Below are positions 53,653 to 63,500 of a stretch of DNA of 64,000 nucleotides, one piece after another. The translations under genes were made by a program, and so were the position numbers. The first letter of the stretch is position 1, and each line of letters opens with the position of its first letter. The DNA comes from UBA4582 sp038106185 (lineage in GTDB: Bacteria > Pseudomonadota > Gammaproteobacteria > Pseudomonadales > Azotimanducaceae), in contig JAYODE010000005.1 in NCBI GenBank assembly GCA_038106185.1, forward strand, positions 62,001-126,000, in the 5' to 3' direction. The notes beneath the pieces are model-generated. The model did not search any database. It was not told the origin of the DNA and saw only the letters and a list, made by a program, of their open reading frames with translations.

Positions 53653-53752
53653 NNNNNNNNNNNNNNNNNNNNNNNNNNNNNNNNNNNNNNNNNNNNNNNN
53701 NNNNNNNNNNNNNNNNNNNNNNNNNNNNNNNNNNNNNNNNNNNNNNNNNNNN
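53653..53752. other. 100-N scaffold gap without flanking overlap
   Basis: Unlike the other two, this gap has no duplicated flank. The gap size is only nominal. Confidence 0.85.
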
Positions 53753-54175
53753 ATGGCGCAGGTCTGGCAGACACCAGGTGCCGGAGAAGAGGCGGTGGCT
53801 GGAATGATCTCTTCGCCGTTGGCTGACCGAGTTGCCATGTTTATTGCTGCCGGCATGACTGAAGAGATCGCAGCCAGGGTAGTGTCAGGGTTCAATGCTG
53901 ATATGGCGCGCTGCATACTGGCGCTTTACCGCGACGCGGCTCAGCCAGCCTTGCGCGAACTAGGCAAAGATCTTGCGCTAATGCGTGAGCGACCTGGTCT
54001 GGTGATTATTGCCGAGAACGATCATTACGTGGGTACCGATGCGATGCATCGCCAAGTCGCGGCCCGTGCCAATGCCCAGGTCAGTGTTTTGAAGCAGGTG
54101 GGTCACTGGTGGATGGTGCAAGCCCCTAAAGCGGGTGCGGCTATGCTGAATGCGTTCTGGAAGAGCATCGACTGA
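53753..54175 (+). CDS. Alpha/beta hydrolase, C-terminal part (5' end lost in the gap)
   Basis: The 140 residues present correspond to the lid and C-terminal part of an alpha/beta-fold hydrolase. The catalytic aspartate (AENDHYVG) and histidine (VGHWWMVQAP) are visible. The nucleophile elbow GxSxG and the N-terminal strands are missing and must lie in the unresolved gap, so the ATG at 53753 is probably internal. A full protein would be about 260-290 residues. It converges with the PhyH gene ending at 54274. Confidence 0.75.
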   Translation: MAQVWQTPGAGEEAVAGMISSPLADRVAMFIAAGMTEEIAARVVSGFNADMARCILALYRDAAQPALRELGKDLALMRERPGLVIIAENDHYVGTDAMHRQVAARANAQVSVLKQVGHWWMVQAPKAGAAMLNAFWKSID

Positions 54176-54273
54176 GCATTTTCATCGATCTGCGCTCAAG
54201 CGACACAGTATCAAACACAAGACTGGTGCGGATTTGGGTCCCTAGTTAAGAGACCTCGAGTTCAGACCCACGC

Positions 54274-55380
54274 TCAAAACACTGAGGGATCGCTGCAGGC
54301 CTCTGCGTAGGGCGCTATATCCAGCCCAAACATGCCATAACGGGCCTCGACCGCTGCCAGGGTAGCGGCGCACCAGTAATCGGACCCAGGAGCAGGAAAC
54401 CCCATAACGGTGCGCTGCTGCACGGTTGCGCCAGCAATCAGTCTTTCCAGGAACTTGTCATCCTTATAGGCTTGCCAGGCCCAGCCTGTATGCAGCGTGC
54501 TGATCCATTCGCTGGCGGCCTTGCGATAAGTCAGATTGTGAACCAGCCGCCGAGAGCCTGGTGCCAGCGGTGTACCGCGATGCCAAGTGTCGTGGCGGTA
54601 CAAGAGTAAATCACCGCGACGGAAATCAGTCCGTGTCTCTCGCTCGTAGAGCAGGCGGCGAAAATCTGCCAACGTTGGTCGCTGACTGGCAAAATATTCT
54701 TCTGCGGCCTCCCGGTTGTTGATATACCGCAGGTCGCCAATACCCGGCGAATCGACGATAGGCCAGCGATAAGCCGGGTCATCAGCGCCGGTGCGCGGCA
54801 CAACCGCTGTGCCGCCGAGCTCATCCTCGGCGTCGCTCAGGTACAGGATCATCTCAACGGCCTCCGGCTTGTGCCAGGGGGGCGGATGCACCAACGAGTG
54901 GTTCGGGTAGTCCACATGAATGCGCTGGTCAGCATTATCCTGGAGATTGTCAGGTGCGCTCGGCGAGGAATGACTCCCGTCCCGGCCATATTTGGGCCAG
55001 AGATCCGACTGGCTCAGTCGCAGTGTATCGACAGTGACGCCCAGCAGATCGCCGACCGCTTGCAACACATTCTGGTGCAAGGTCACCTGATTGAATACAC
55101 CGATCCTGGCCGGAAAATTCAGGGCGCCGGCGCTGCCAAAATCCGTGAAACCTGCCGCGGCGGCAGTGCCCGCTTGAGGGTAGTGGGCGCCGGCAGCTGC
55201 GGCCAGTTCATCCACCAGCTGTTCAGGCAACAGGCCGCTGACGAAGGCGTAGCCCGCTTCACGCCACTGTTGCACCTGAGCACTGGTCAGGCGCCGCTGA
55301 CTGTCAACGGGCTGGGCCCTGACGATTTTATTCCGCTCGATATTCAGGGTTGCGTCCTCCGATCTAATAGCGCTGCCCAT
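54274..55380 (-). CDS. Phytanoyl-CoA dioxygenase family protein (second)
   Basis: Fe(II)/2-oxoglutarate oxygenase of 368 residues. Metal ligands are His155 and Asp157 (IHVDYPN) and His267 (WHRGTPL), with Arg268 following. It is longer than the PhyH protein at 45.8 kb, mainly from an N-terminal extension of about 35 residues and a central insertion (190-240). It follows GNAT (38 bases) and the M20 peptidase in one apparent operon. Its N-terminus contains MGSAIRSED; a later start is possible. Hydroxylation of an amino-acid-derived or acyl substrate is plausible but unproven. Confidence 0.85.
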   Translation of the reverse strand: MGSAIRSEDATLNIERNKIVRAQPVDSQRRLTSAQVQQWREAGYAFVSGLLPEQLVDELAAAAGAHYPQAGTAAAAGFTDFGSAGALNFPARIGVFNQVTLHQNVLQAVGDLLGVTVDTLRLSQSDLWPKYGRDGSHSSPSAPDNLQDNADQRIHVDYPNHSLVHPPPWHKPEAVEMILYLSDAEDELGGTAVVPRTGADDPAYRWPIVDSPGIGDLRYINNREAAEEYFASQRPTLADFRRLLYERETRTDFRRGDLLLYRHDTWHRGTPLAPGSRRLVHNLTYRKAASEWISTLHTGWAWQAYKDDKFLERLIAGATVQQRTVMGFPAPGSDYWCAATLAAVEARYGMFGLDIAPYAEACSDPSVF

Positions 55381-55418
55381 GGCCTGCCAGGGTTTTGATG
55401 CCTAACCATTACGCTCGC

Positions 55419-55970
55419 CTAAAGTATCAATGAGGCATAGCCCCGCTGCTGGCGGTTGACCGTGTACACGACCTGGTCCAGCCAGCGGCCATCCTCATAC
55501 AGATAATTGATCCGCAGACCCTCTGCATTGAAGCCCAGGGACTTCACGAGTGCAATAGAGCCCAGGTTGTCAGGATCAATAACCGCCTCCAGGCGGTTCA
55601 GTTTGAGCGTTGAAAACGCCAGTTCGATCCCCGCCGCAGCGGCTGCCCGACCGTAGCCCTGGCGCCGGTAGGGCGGATAAATCTCGTAGCCCAGATTCGC
55701 CTTCTGCAGGTCTTCGCGGACCAGAATGTGGATATCAAGAATGCCGATCAGTTCTCCGGTCCCTATCCCAAATATACCCCAGACGTAGGTCACATCGTCT
55801 CTGGCGAGTTTCCGCTGGCGTTGTATTCGCAGTCGAAAGGCATTTTTGTCTGCATCAGTGGCTCGGCGAGGCGGGTCGTCGGCGCTGTGTGCCAGCTGCC
55901 ACTGCGGCCAATCTCGCATGGTGCAGGGGCGTAACCTCACAGATCCGAACGTCAGTTGCTGTCTTTTCAT
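55419..55970 (-). CDS. GNAT N-acetyltransferase, RimJ/RimL type
   Basis: 183-residue acetyltransferase that transfers acetyl from acetyl-CoA to an amine. The GNAT core shows the beta-strands and the acetyl-CoA loop RRQGYGRAAAAAG, then LNRLEAVIDPDNLGSIALVKSLGFNAEG, typical of the RimJ/RimL/ribosomal acetyltransferase branch. It starts nine bases after the peptidase stop and is probably translated with it. The acceptor could be an amino acid or its derivative, which would fit the neighbouring deacylase, but there is no proof. Confidence 0.85.
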   Translation of the reverse strand: MKRQQLTFGSVRLRPCTMRDWPQWQLAHSADDPPRRATDADKNAFRLRIQRQRKLARDDVTYVWGIFGIGTGELIGILDIHILVREDLQKANLGYEIYPPYRRQGYGRAAAAAGIELAFSTLKLNRLEAVIDPDNLGSIALVKSLGFNAEGLRINYLYEDGRWLDQVVYTVNRQQRGYASLIL

Positions 55971-55979
55971 TATGTCGTT

Positions 55980-57281
55980 TCAGGGCGCCTGGGGGTCGAT
56001 TTTCTCGAGGCCGCACCACAGAGCGATAAACACGGCGATAGTTGCAGTAATCCGTTCGATCGAGGCGATACTGACCCGTTCATCGAAGCCATGAATATTG
56101 TCGGACCAGGGTCCATAGACCAAGCAGGGTGTATCGTCGTAAAGGGCGAACACTCTGGCATCAAGGTAGGCCAGGGAGGTTACAGAAGCGAGCTCTTGCT
56201 GGAATACCGAACGGTGGGCCAAGCCCAGGGTTTGCTCCGCAGCGCTGCCTTCTTCGAGCTCATAGCCTTCCGCCATAAAACCGTTGAACTCTACCTCAGG
56301 TGGGTTGTTGGACAGAAACGGATGGCGGCCTGCAGCGCTGCGAATAAAGTCTTCGATCTCGCGAGCACCTTGCCTTGCATCCTCGCCTGGATAGAGCGCT
56401 GTGCGAACATCAAAACTGCACCAGGCGGGTACCGAGGAAGCCCAGTCGCCGCCAGCAATCTTGCCGACATTGACGTTGATCGGTTTGTCGAGATGGGCAA
56501 AATGTGGAAAGTTAACCTTTAGGTCATTGCGCCCCCGCTCAAAATCTTTGAGGCTATTGATCAGATACATGGCCGCATCAATCGCGTTGGCGCCGCTGCT
56601 GGCATCAGCGACATGGACGGGTCGGCCTCTCACATGGACCTTGAACCAGATGACGCCAACGTTGGTTCTCACCAGCGCATTATTCATTGGTTCGGGAATG
56701 ATGGCGGCGTCTGCGCTATAACCTCGTACCAGCGCCGATAGTGCGCCATTGCCGGTGCATTCTTCCTCGGTGACCGATTGAACATAGACTGTCGCAGCCG
56801 GCTGATAACCCAGCGTACGCAGGGCATCCAGGGCAAAGATATTGGCGGCGATACCGGCTTTCATGTCACCGCTGCCACGCCCATAGAGCCAGTCGCCGTC
56901 AATATGTGGCTCAAAAGGCGGCTTTTCCCACATGTCCAAGGGTCCGACAGGTACGACGTCAATATGACCGTTGAGTATCAGCGAGCGGCCGGTTTCCTGG
57001 TTGGGCCTGTGGGTGCCGACCACGTTGATCGCGTTGCTGTAATCGACATCCACGGGTGCAAAACCCGGATGGTTTTTAATGGTCGAAACATCGATTTGCC
57101 ATCTGTCCATGGTCAGGCCTCGAGCCTGCAGTGACTTGAAGACATAGTCCTGGGCCGTATGCTCCTGACCTCTGATCGAGGGATGACGTACCAGGTTTTG
57201 CGTGAAAGCCAGCTGGTTTGCCATATTCGCCTTCACAGCCTGAATAATGTCCTGCTCGATTTTACGGTCTAGCGTCATCAT
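55980..57281 (-). CDS. M20-family deacylase/peptidase (ArgE/DapE type)
   Basis: Zinc-dependent amidohydrolase of 433 residues acting on N-acyl amino acids or dipeptides. Metal and catalytic residues: His in NGHIDVVP, Asp in GRGSGDMKAG and Glu in TEEECTGNG, later a His in VYGPWSDNIHGFDERV. A dimerisation domain is inserted around residues 205-330. Probably the first gene of a minus-strand unit with GNAT and PhyH; diverges from the fourth acyl-CoA synthetase across 210 bases. It may deacylate an N-acyl compound whose acid part is then activated by that ligase. Confidence 0.88.
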   Translation of the reverse strand: MMTLDRKIEQDIIQAVKANMANQLAFTQNLVRHPSIRGQEHTAQDYVFKSLQARGLTMDRWQIDVSTIKNHPGFAPVDVDYSNAINVVGTHRPNQETGRSLILNGHIDVVPVGPLDMWEKPPFEPHIDGDWLYGRGSGDMKAGIAANIFALDALRTLGYQPAATVYVQSVTEEECTGNGALSALVRGYSADAAIIPEPMNNALVRTNVGVIWFKVHVRGRPVHVADASSGANAIDAAMYLINSLKDFERGRNDLKVNFPHFAHLDKPINVNVGKIAGGDWASSVPAWCSFDVRTALYPGEDARQGAREIEDFIRSAAGRHPFLSNNPPEVEFNGFMAEGYELEEGSAAEQTLGLAHRSVFQQELASVTSLAYLDARVFALYDDTPCLVYGPWSDNIHGFDERVSIASIERITATIAVFIALWCGLEKIDPQAP

Positions 57282-57480
57282 GATTCTCCGTCAACGATTG
57301 GGCTGCTTGCATGCTAGCAGCTGTTTTCCATCAGCGCGAATACCGTTTAAATGGCGGCTTTGGGTATTTCTGCTCGGCAGCGACAATCCTTGCTGTATCA
57401 AGGGAGAAATTTGGTACTATCAGGCCCACGCGATGTGTCAACAGTAAATTTTATAGCGATAGTCAGACCGACTGAACAGC

Positions 57481-57486
57481 AGGGAG
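57481..57486 (+). promoter_or_regulatory. Ribosome binding site deciding the fourth acyl-CoA synthetase start
   Basis: AGGGAG lies five bases before the ATG at 57492, so the earlier in-frame start at 57351 is not used. Confidence 0.6.
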
Positions 57487-57491
57487 ATAAA

Positions 57492-59114
57492 ATGACGGTG
57501 AAGTGGAATTATGGTGACATTCTTGACGCAGTAGGGAATCTGGTGCCCGGAGACAGGTCCGCCTTGATTCATGGCGATCGAGTGATCACCTGGTCGGAGT
57601 TTGTCGCCCGCAGCAACAATCTCGCAACCCAGATGCGCGCCAATGGCGCCAAGGCAGGCGACAAGATTGCCATCTATATGCGCAATCGACCCGAGTACCT
57701 CGAGGGCCTGACTGCGGCCTTCAAGGCGCGCCTGACCCACGTCAACGTCAACTACCGGTACATCGATAACGAGCTGATCTACTTGTTGGATAACGCCGAT
57801 GCCACCGTGTGCATTTATGCGGCTGAATTCGCGCCTAATGTGGCGCATATTCGAGGTTCATTGCCGCAGGTCACCCAATGGATTCAAGTGGATGATGGCC
57901 ATGCCGGACTCGAAGATGTCCTGCATTACGAGGATCTGGCGACCACTGGCGATGGTGCTACCTTGACCGAACCACGAAGTCATACGGATCAGCTTTTTAT
58001 CTATACTGGCGGAACAACGGGCATGCCCAAAGGCGTCATGTGGAGTCATAATGCGCTCTGGAATGTCTTAGGCGCTGGTGGTAATGCACGACTTGGCGTG
58101 CCGCCTTGTGCCGATCTTGAAGAGCATCTGACTCGGGTTAAAAACGCACCCGCCGGACCTGTGAGTCTGCCACTACCACCCTTGATGCATGGTACAGGTC
58201 TTCTGTCCGGACTCTCGGCGATTGCCGGCGGTGGTACTTGCGTGACGCTGGTATCAAAGAGCTTTGAAGCGGAGCTTGCCTTGCAGAATATCGAGAAGCA
58301 TCGAGTCACCACTTTAACGATAGTTGGTGACGCTTTTGCTCGTCCGTTGGTGGAATTTCTTGATGAAAACCCAGGCAAATATGATTTTTCCTCGGTCATT
58401 GCCGTGACCTCCAGCGGAGTCATGTGGACTCGAGACGTCAAAGCAGGGCTGTTGCGCCATAATGAGAATCTGCTGCTGGCGGATGGCTTTTCTTCTTCCG
58501 AGGCGATTGGCCTTGGCTCGTCAATCATGACCAAAGACCAGGCCATAGAGGTTGCGCAATTCACGTTGGGACCGAGTTGCAAGGTGTTCACGGAAGACAA
58601 TGTCGAAGTGATACCTGGCTCTGGCGAATCCGGTATGGTGGCGGTTTCAGGATTTTTGCCTGATGGCTATTACAAGGATCAGATCAAGACCGACAAGACC
58701 TTTAAGGTGATCAATGGCGTACGTTACTCGATACCTGGTGATTTTGTGCGAGTCGAGGCTGACGGTAGTCTGACACTGTTGGGCAGGGGTAGTAACTGTA
58801 TTAATACTGCCGGCGAGAAGGTCTTTCCGGAAGAGGTGGAGGAAGCCTTAAAGCATCATGTCAGCGTCAAGGATTGTCTCGTCGTTGGTATCAGTGATGC
58901 GAAGTGGGGGCAGTCGATCACAGCGGTGGTGGAACTCAACGCTGGCTTTGAATTAGACGAGCTGGAGCTCAAAGACTTCTCCCGTGCGCACCTGGCGGCG
59001 TACAAGATCCCGAAGCGGATACTGGTACTCGACAGTCTCGAACGAGCGCCGAATGGAAAAGCGAACTACAAGCTGATCAAGGATTTTGCAGAAAAGACCC
59101 TCGGTGCCAGTTAA
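57492..59114 (+). CDS. Acyl-CoA synthetase (AMP-binding), fourth
   Basis: AMP-forming acyl-CoA ligase of 540 residues. Its P-loop is YTGGTTGMPKGVMW, with Gly in place of the second Ser/Ser-Gly of the other three ligases in the window. Further motifs are LADGFSSSEAIGLGSS, PGDFVRVEADGSLTLLGRGSNCINTAGEKVFPEEVEEAL and a C-terminal lysine in PNGKANYK. This combination is typical of the steroid/cholesterol side-chain ligase branch (FadD19/FadD17-like) rather than FadD itself, an inference from motif style. It is divergent from the deacylase operon. Confidence 0.88.
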   Translation: MTVKWNYGDILDAVGNLVPGDRSALIHGDRVITWSEFVARSNNLATQMRANGAKAGDKIAIYMRNRPEYLEGLTAAFKARLTHVNVNYRYIDNELIYLLDNADATVCIYAAEFAPNVAHIRGSLPQVTQWIQVDDGHAGLEDVLHYEDLATTGDGATLTEPRSHTDQLFIYTGGTTGMPKGVMWSHNALWNVLGAGGNARLGVPPCADLEEHLTRVKNAPAGPVSLPLPPLMHGTGLLSGLSAIAGGGTCVTLVSKSFEAELALQNIEKHRVTTLTIVGDAFARPLVEFLDENPGKYDFSSVIAVTSSGVMWTRDVKAGLLRHNENLLLADGFSSSEAIGLGSSIMTKDQAIEVAQFTLGPSCKVFTEDNVEVIPGSGESGMVAVSGFLPDGYYKDQIKTDKTFKVINGVRYSIPGDFVRVEADGSLTLLGRGSNCINTAGEKVFPEEVEEALKHHVSVKDCLVVGISDAKWGQSITAVVELNAGFELDELELKDFSRAHLAAYKIPKRILVLDSLERAPNGKANYKLIKDFAEKTLGAS

Positions 59115-59144
59115 TGCTAAGGGTTAGAGCCTGAAAGTTGAGCG

Positions 59145-59255
59145 TTGATCACTGAACCTTGATCACTGAGCCTTGATCACTAAGCCTTGATCACTTAGCC
59201 TTGATCACTAAGCCTTGATCACTGAGCCTTGATCACTGAGCCTTGATCACTGAGG
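59145..59255. repeat. 14-base tandem repeat, eight units
   Basis: TTGATCACTGAGCC is repeated seven times with one or two changes in some units and ends in a partial eighth. Each unit has the palindrome TGATCA. It lies between the fourth acyl-CoA synthetase and the RND adaptor. Confidence 0.95.
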
Positions 59256-59403
59256 GAAGCAGCTTGTGCCTATGACCGAGGCAGGTTAAAAAGCCAATGC
59301 CGGATAGTGTGTTATCAGGTTGATGGCAGGCACTCTGCTGTTGACTGCTTAGCCACAGCGTCTGCTGTCAACGGGCGTAAGTGTTTTGCATCATGGAGAT
59401 TCA

Positions 59404-60534
59404 ATGTTTTCAAGGATATGTTTGCTAAGTCTGATCGCCCTGTTGCCCGTCAAGGTAACCGCTGACCTGCTTCCTGTCACAGCGACGAGAGTGCATCTGC
59501 AGCAGTCCTATGCCGTCAGTCGCCACTATGCCGGGTTGTTGACTCACTTGCGCACCAGTAACCTCGGATTTGAAACTGGCGGTCTGGTCGCCAATGTGGC
59601 AGTTCGAGAAGGCGATGAGGTTAAGGCGGGGAGTACGCTGATAGCACTCGATAGCGCAGCCAGTGAGGCGGAGCAACGCGCTGCTGCGGCTGAGCTGGAC
59701 AGCATTGGCGCCAGTCAAGCAGCTCAACGTTCAGCGCTGGATCTTGCGCTGTCCAGCTTACAGAGATACAAGGATCTGGTTGTCAAAGGCCACGGGTCGG
59801 TTCAACGTCTCGATGAACTGCAAATCCAGGCGCAAGTTGAAGCGGCCCAGCTTCAGGTACTCAAGACCCGTTCGCAAGCAGCCCAATCGAAACTGGATCT
59901 GGCCAATGTGCGGCTGAAGAAGCTCAGCATTGCTGCACCCTTTGATGCCATAGTTCAGACTCGTCAGGTAGACGAGGGCAGTATCGTGTCTCCCGGTCAA
60001 ACGGTTTTGACCCTGGTTGAGCGCGGTGCACTGGAGTTGAAGGTCGGTATACCGGACACCATGGTGCGCTATCTGCGGCGCAATCGAGCCTATGAATTTA
60101 ATGCGATGGATCGAACCATTGAAGGGCGCCTTAGCGCAATACTGCCGGTCGCTGATCCCGTTACAGGCACTGTGACAGCTGTGTTTCGCCTGGCCGATGA
60201 GGGGCTATTCGCGGGTACAGTTGCCGAATTAGTGATGACAGCAGAGGTTCCTGAGGCGGGTTTCTGGCTGCCACTTAGTGCCTTGTCAGAAAGCCAACGG
60301 GGTCTTTGGTCAGTCCTCGCGGTGAAAGACGGGTCCCAAGGGCAGACAGTCGAGACTCGGTTAGTTGAAATCATCCATCGAGGCGATGATGCGGTGTTTG
60401 TCCGCGGCACACTCAGTGATGGTGAGCAAATCGTCGCTGGCGGTACGGCCAGAATTGTACCGGGCCAGTTGGTCCAGGTAACACAGGAAAGACCGATCAT
60501 CTTCGCTGGAAGCGCCAGGATAGCCGGTGAATAG
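59404..60534 (+). CDS. RND efflux periplasmic adaptor (membrane fusion protein)
   Basis: Periplasmic adaptor of 376 residues linking an RND pump to an outer-membrane channel. A short signal-like N-terminus (FSRICLLSLIALLPVKVTA) comes first. There are a lipoyl/barrel-sandwich hybrid domain split by an alpha-helical hairpin (helices rich in Ala, Gln, Leu at about 85-165), a second half-barrel (IAAPFDAIVQTRQVDEGSIVSPGQ) and a beta-barrel/membrane-proximal domain. No lipobox Cys is apparent. The start at 59404 has GGAG five bases upstream; the earlier TTG at 59386 does not. Its stop overlaps the pump start by eight bases. Confidence 0.9.
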   Translation: MFSRICLLSLIALLPVKVTADLLPVTATRVHLQQSYAVSRHYAGLLTHLRTSNLGFETGGLVANVAVREGDEVKAGSTLIALDSAASEAEQRAAAAELDSIGASQAAQRSALDLALSSLQRYKDLVVKGHGSVQRLDELQIQAQVEAAQLQVLKTRSQAAQSKLDLANVRLKKLSIAAPFDAIVQTRQVDEGSIVSPGQTVLTLVERGALELKVGIPDTMVRYLRRNRAYEFNAMDRTIEGRLSAILPVADPVTGTVTAVFRLADEGLFAGTVAELVMTAEVPEAGFWLPLSALSESQRGLWSVLAVKDGSQGQTVETRLVEIIHRGDDAVFVRGTLSDGEQIVAGGTARIVPGQLVQVTQERPIIFAGSARIAGE

Positions 60535-63500
60535 TCCTTCTGTATCCCCAAGCAAGATCCCGGCCAACGATCCAGGTGAGCCGCAACAGAGTTTGGCTGA
60601 TCTATTCTACCGTTTGCCGCGCCTGACCTTTCTTGCGGTTGGCTTTATCGCACTGACAGGCATCGCCGCGTTCCTCAATCTGCCGCGGCAGGAAGACCCC
60701 ACCATGACGGAGCGCTATGCCAGCGTCGAGACCTATATGCCAGGAGCCTCGGCACTGCGCATGGAAACGCTGGTGACAGAAAATGTTGAGAACGCTCTTC
60801 GTGAAGTGCCGGAGATCAAGACACTGCAATCGACGACGAGGGCGGGTTACTCCTTCATTAATGTCGAGTTGTACGACTCGGTGGGCAAGGATCAGGTAGA
60901 GCTGGTCTGGAGTGAGGCGCGGGATAAACTGGCAGATCTGGCGAATACGCTGCCGAGGGAAGCCTCGACGCCGCAATTAACTGCTCGCGGACCGCTCGCC
61001 GTGACTTTGGGCTTCGCTATCGTCGCTGATAATACGCCTTATTCAATCCAGGAACGCATCGCGACTGAGCTTAAGAGCCGTTTGTCGGTGCTGCCGGGCA
61101 CCAAAGAGACCGATATTTTCGGAGAACCTGAGCAAGAGATCCGGGTCGCCGTAAATCCGGCTGCACTGGCGCGGGTCAATCTCTCAGTTGACGGCCTGGT
61201 CGAGCTGATACGAGCGGCAGATACCAGATTAGCTGCCGGTGAGCTAAGCACTCAGCACAGCGCCTTGATCGTCGAGGTCAAGGGTGACCTGGATTCTGTC
61301 GAGCGCATCAAGAGCATTCCAATCCGTAAACAGGCAAATGGTAATTTTATGCGTCTTGGTGACGTTGCAAGCGTCACCAAAACCTATGTAGATCCGCCCA
61401 ACACCCTCGCTATCATCGATGGGCAACGTGCCATCGTGGTGACTACCATCATGGAAACCGGACGGCGAGTCGATCAGTGGTCTGCTGCCGCGAAGGAAAT
61501 TGCGGCACGGTACGCCGAAGAATTACCTGCTCAGGTGCAGTTCAAGGTGGTGATCGATCAGAATGACTACACCCAAGAACGCCTGACAGATTTGGCGCTG
61601 AACCTGACCGCTGCTATTGTGCTGGTGCTGTTGGCGCTATTTTTTCTGATGGGTGCCAGGTCGGCAATCATAGTGGGGGCCGCATTGCCATTGACACTCT
61701 GCATGGTGCTAGCCGGCTTGAGTTTCATGTCGATTCCCTTGCACCAGATGTCGGTCACCGGATTGATTATTGCACTCGGATTGCTGATCGATAATGCGAT
61801 CGTCGTAGTCGAAGAATATAAGATCAATCGACGCCGGGGCGACTCGTTGCGGGTAGCGGTCGGTGAGTCTGTTAAGCATCTGTTTGTTCCTCTGCTGGCG
61901 TCGACGGCGACTACTGTTTTTGCGTTTATGCCGATCGCTGTCAGTCCCGGCGGCACCGGCGACTTTACTGGTGCTATGGCGATTTCAGTCATGTTGTCAG
62001 TCTCCTCATCGTTTCTGTTAGCAATGACAGTCATTCCAACTTTTGCCGCCTATCTGGATCGACGTTTTCCCATCAAGGCTTCCAATTACGACGCCTGGTG
62101 GGTCAAGGGTTATACGAATGCAGCGCTGGCCCAAGCTTACCGGCGCTCGATTCGTTGGATAGTTGCGCATCCAGTGGGTGGTGTACTCACCTCGATGGTA
62201 CTGCCGCTGGCAGGCTTTATCCTGGCGATGACACTGACGAGCACTTTTTTTCCGCCGGTTGACCGGAACCAGTTTCAGGTACAAATCATTCTGCCAGCCA
62301 ATAGCGCGCTAGCTGACACACATGGGGTAGTGGATCGAGTCCGCGAACGTCTGATGTCAATGAAGGAAGTCGTATCCAGTCAGTGGTTTGTGGGCGAGGG
62401 AGCGCCACGGGTCTACTACAATATGATGCAGAACAACGACAGTGTCGCCAGCTTTGCGAGTGGCTTTGTGACAACAGGCGCGGTCAATGATCCTTTGCAT
62501 ATTCTGGCAGATCTGCAGAAAGATATGATTGCGGAATTTCCCGAGGCTCGAATCATGATCATGCCTTTCGAGCAGGGACCGCCCTTTGCAGCACCCATAG
62601 AGATTCGAGTGGTAGGTCCTAATCTTGATGTGCTCAAGGAACTGGGTGAGCAGCTACGGTTTTTGCTCTCCGGTATTGATCAAGTGACCTATACGACTGC
62701 GACTCTGTCAGCCAGCTCGGCTCAGTTGTCAGTGTATCCAAAAGATAACCAGCTGGCGTTGTTGAGTATGCGCAATCAGGATCTGCCTCTGCAGCTCAAT
62801 GGTAAGCTTTCGGGAATCCCGGCGGGCGCCCTGATGGAGGGCTCGACCGAGTTGCCTATCAAGGTTCGCTTTGACAACAGTGTTCGCGGTGATCTCGATC
62901 GACTGACTACCTCAACCCTGGTGGCCAGAGGCAGTCTGTTTGCCGGCTACGGTGGCATCCCGCTTGAGCAGGTGGCAGAACTGCGGCTAGAGCCGTCGCC
63001 GGCAAACATCAATCGGCACCAGGGAGAACGGGTTAATACAGTCGCGGGATTTCTATTGCCTTACACCTATCCGTCGGTGGCGATCGCTGAATTTCGCCAG
63101 CGTCTGAAGGCAGCTTCAATCCTTGTGCCCGAAGGTTATCGTATTCAGTTTGGCGGAGAGGAAGAGGAGCGGGGCGAGGCTGTCGGTAATATTATCTCCA
63201 CCTTTACCCTGTACCTTTGGTTGATGGTGGCAGTCATCGTCTTGTCACTCAACTCGTTTCGCTATGCGGGTGTTATAGGAATTATTGGTCTGGCGAGCAT
63301 CGGTCTCGCACTGTTCGGCGTCTGGCTCTCCGGCCATCCCTTTGGCTATATGGCCTTGATCGGCACTCTGGGGCTGATAGGTCTGGCGATTAACGGCGGC
63401 ATCATAGTGCTCTCAGCGCTAAAGTCTAACTCCATAGCGCTTCAAGGTGACGAGGATGAGATGGTGCGAGTCGTGCTGGAATCGACTCGCCATATTGTTT

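Larger units (their letters stand above)
53452..53752. other. Region between the ABC operon and the truncated hydrolase, including a gap
   Basis: There is no gene in 53452-53652. It holds a 7-base inverted repeat and ends in 100 Ns. The sequence to the right of the gap does not repeat the left, so some bases, including the 5' part of the hydrolase, are really missing. Confidence 0.6.

Noticed and set aside
53632..53916. Minus-strand ORF running across the N gap
   Set aside because: Its middle is unknown bases and its coding part is the antisense of the hydrolase fragment.
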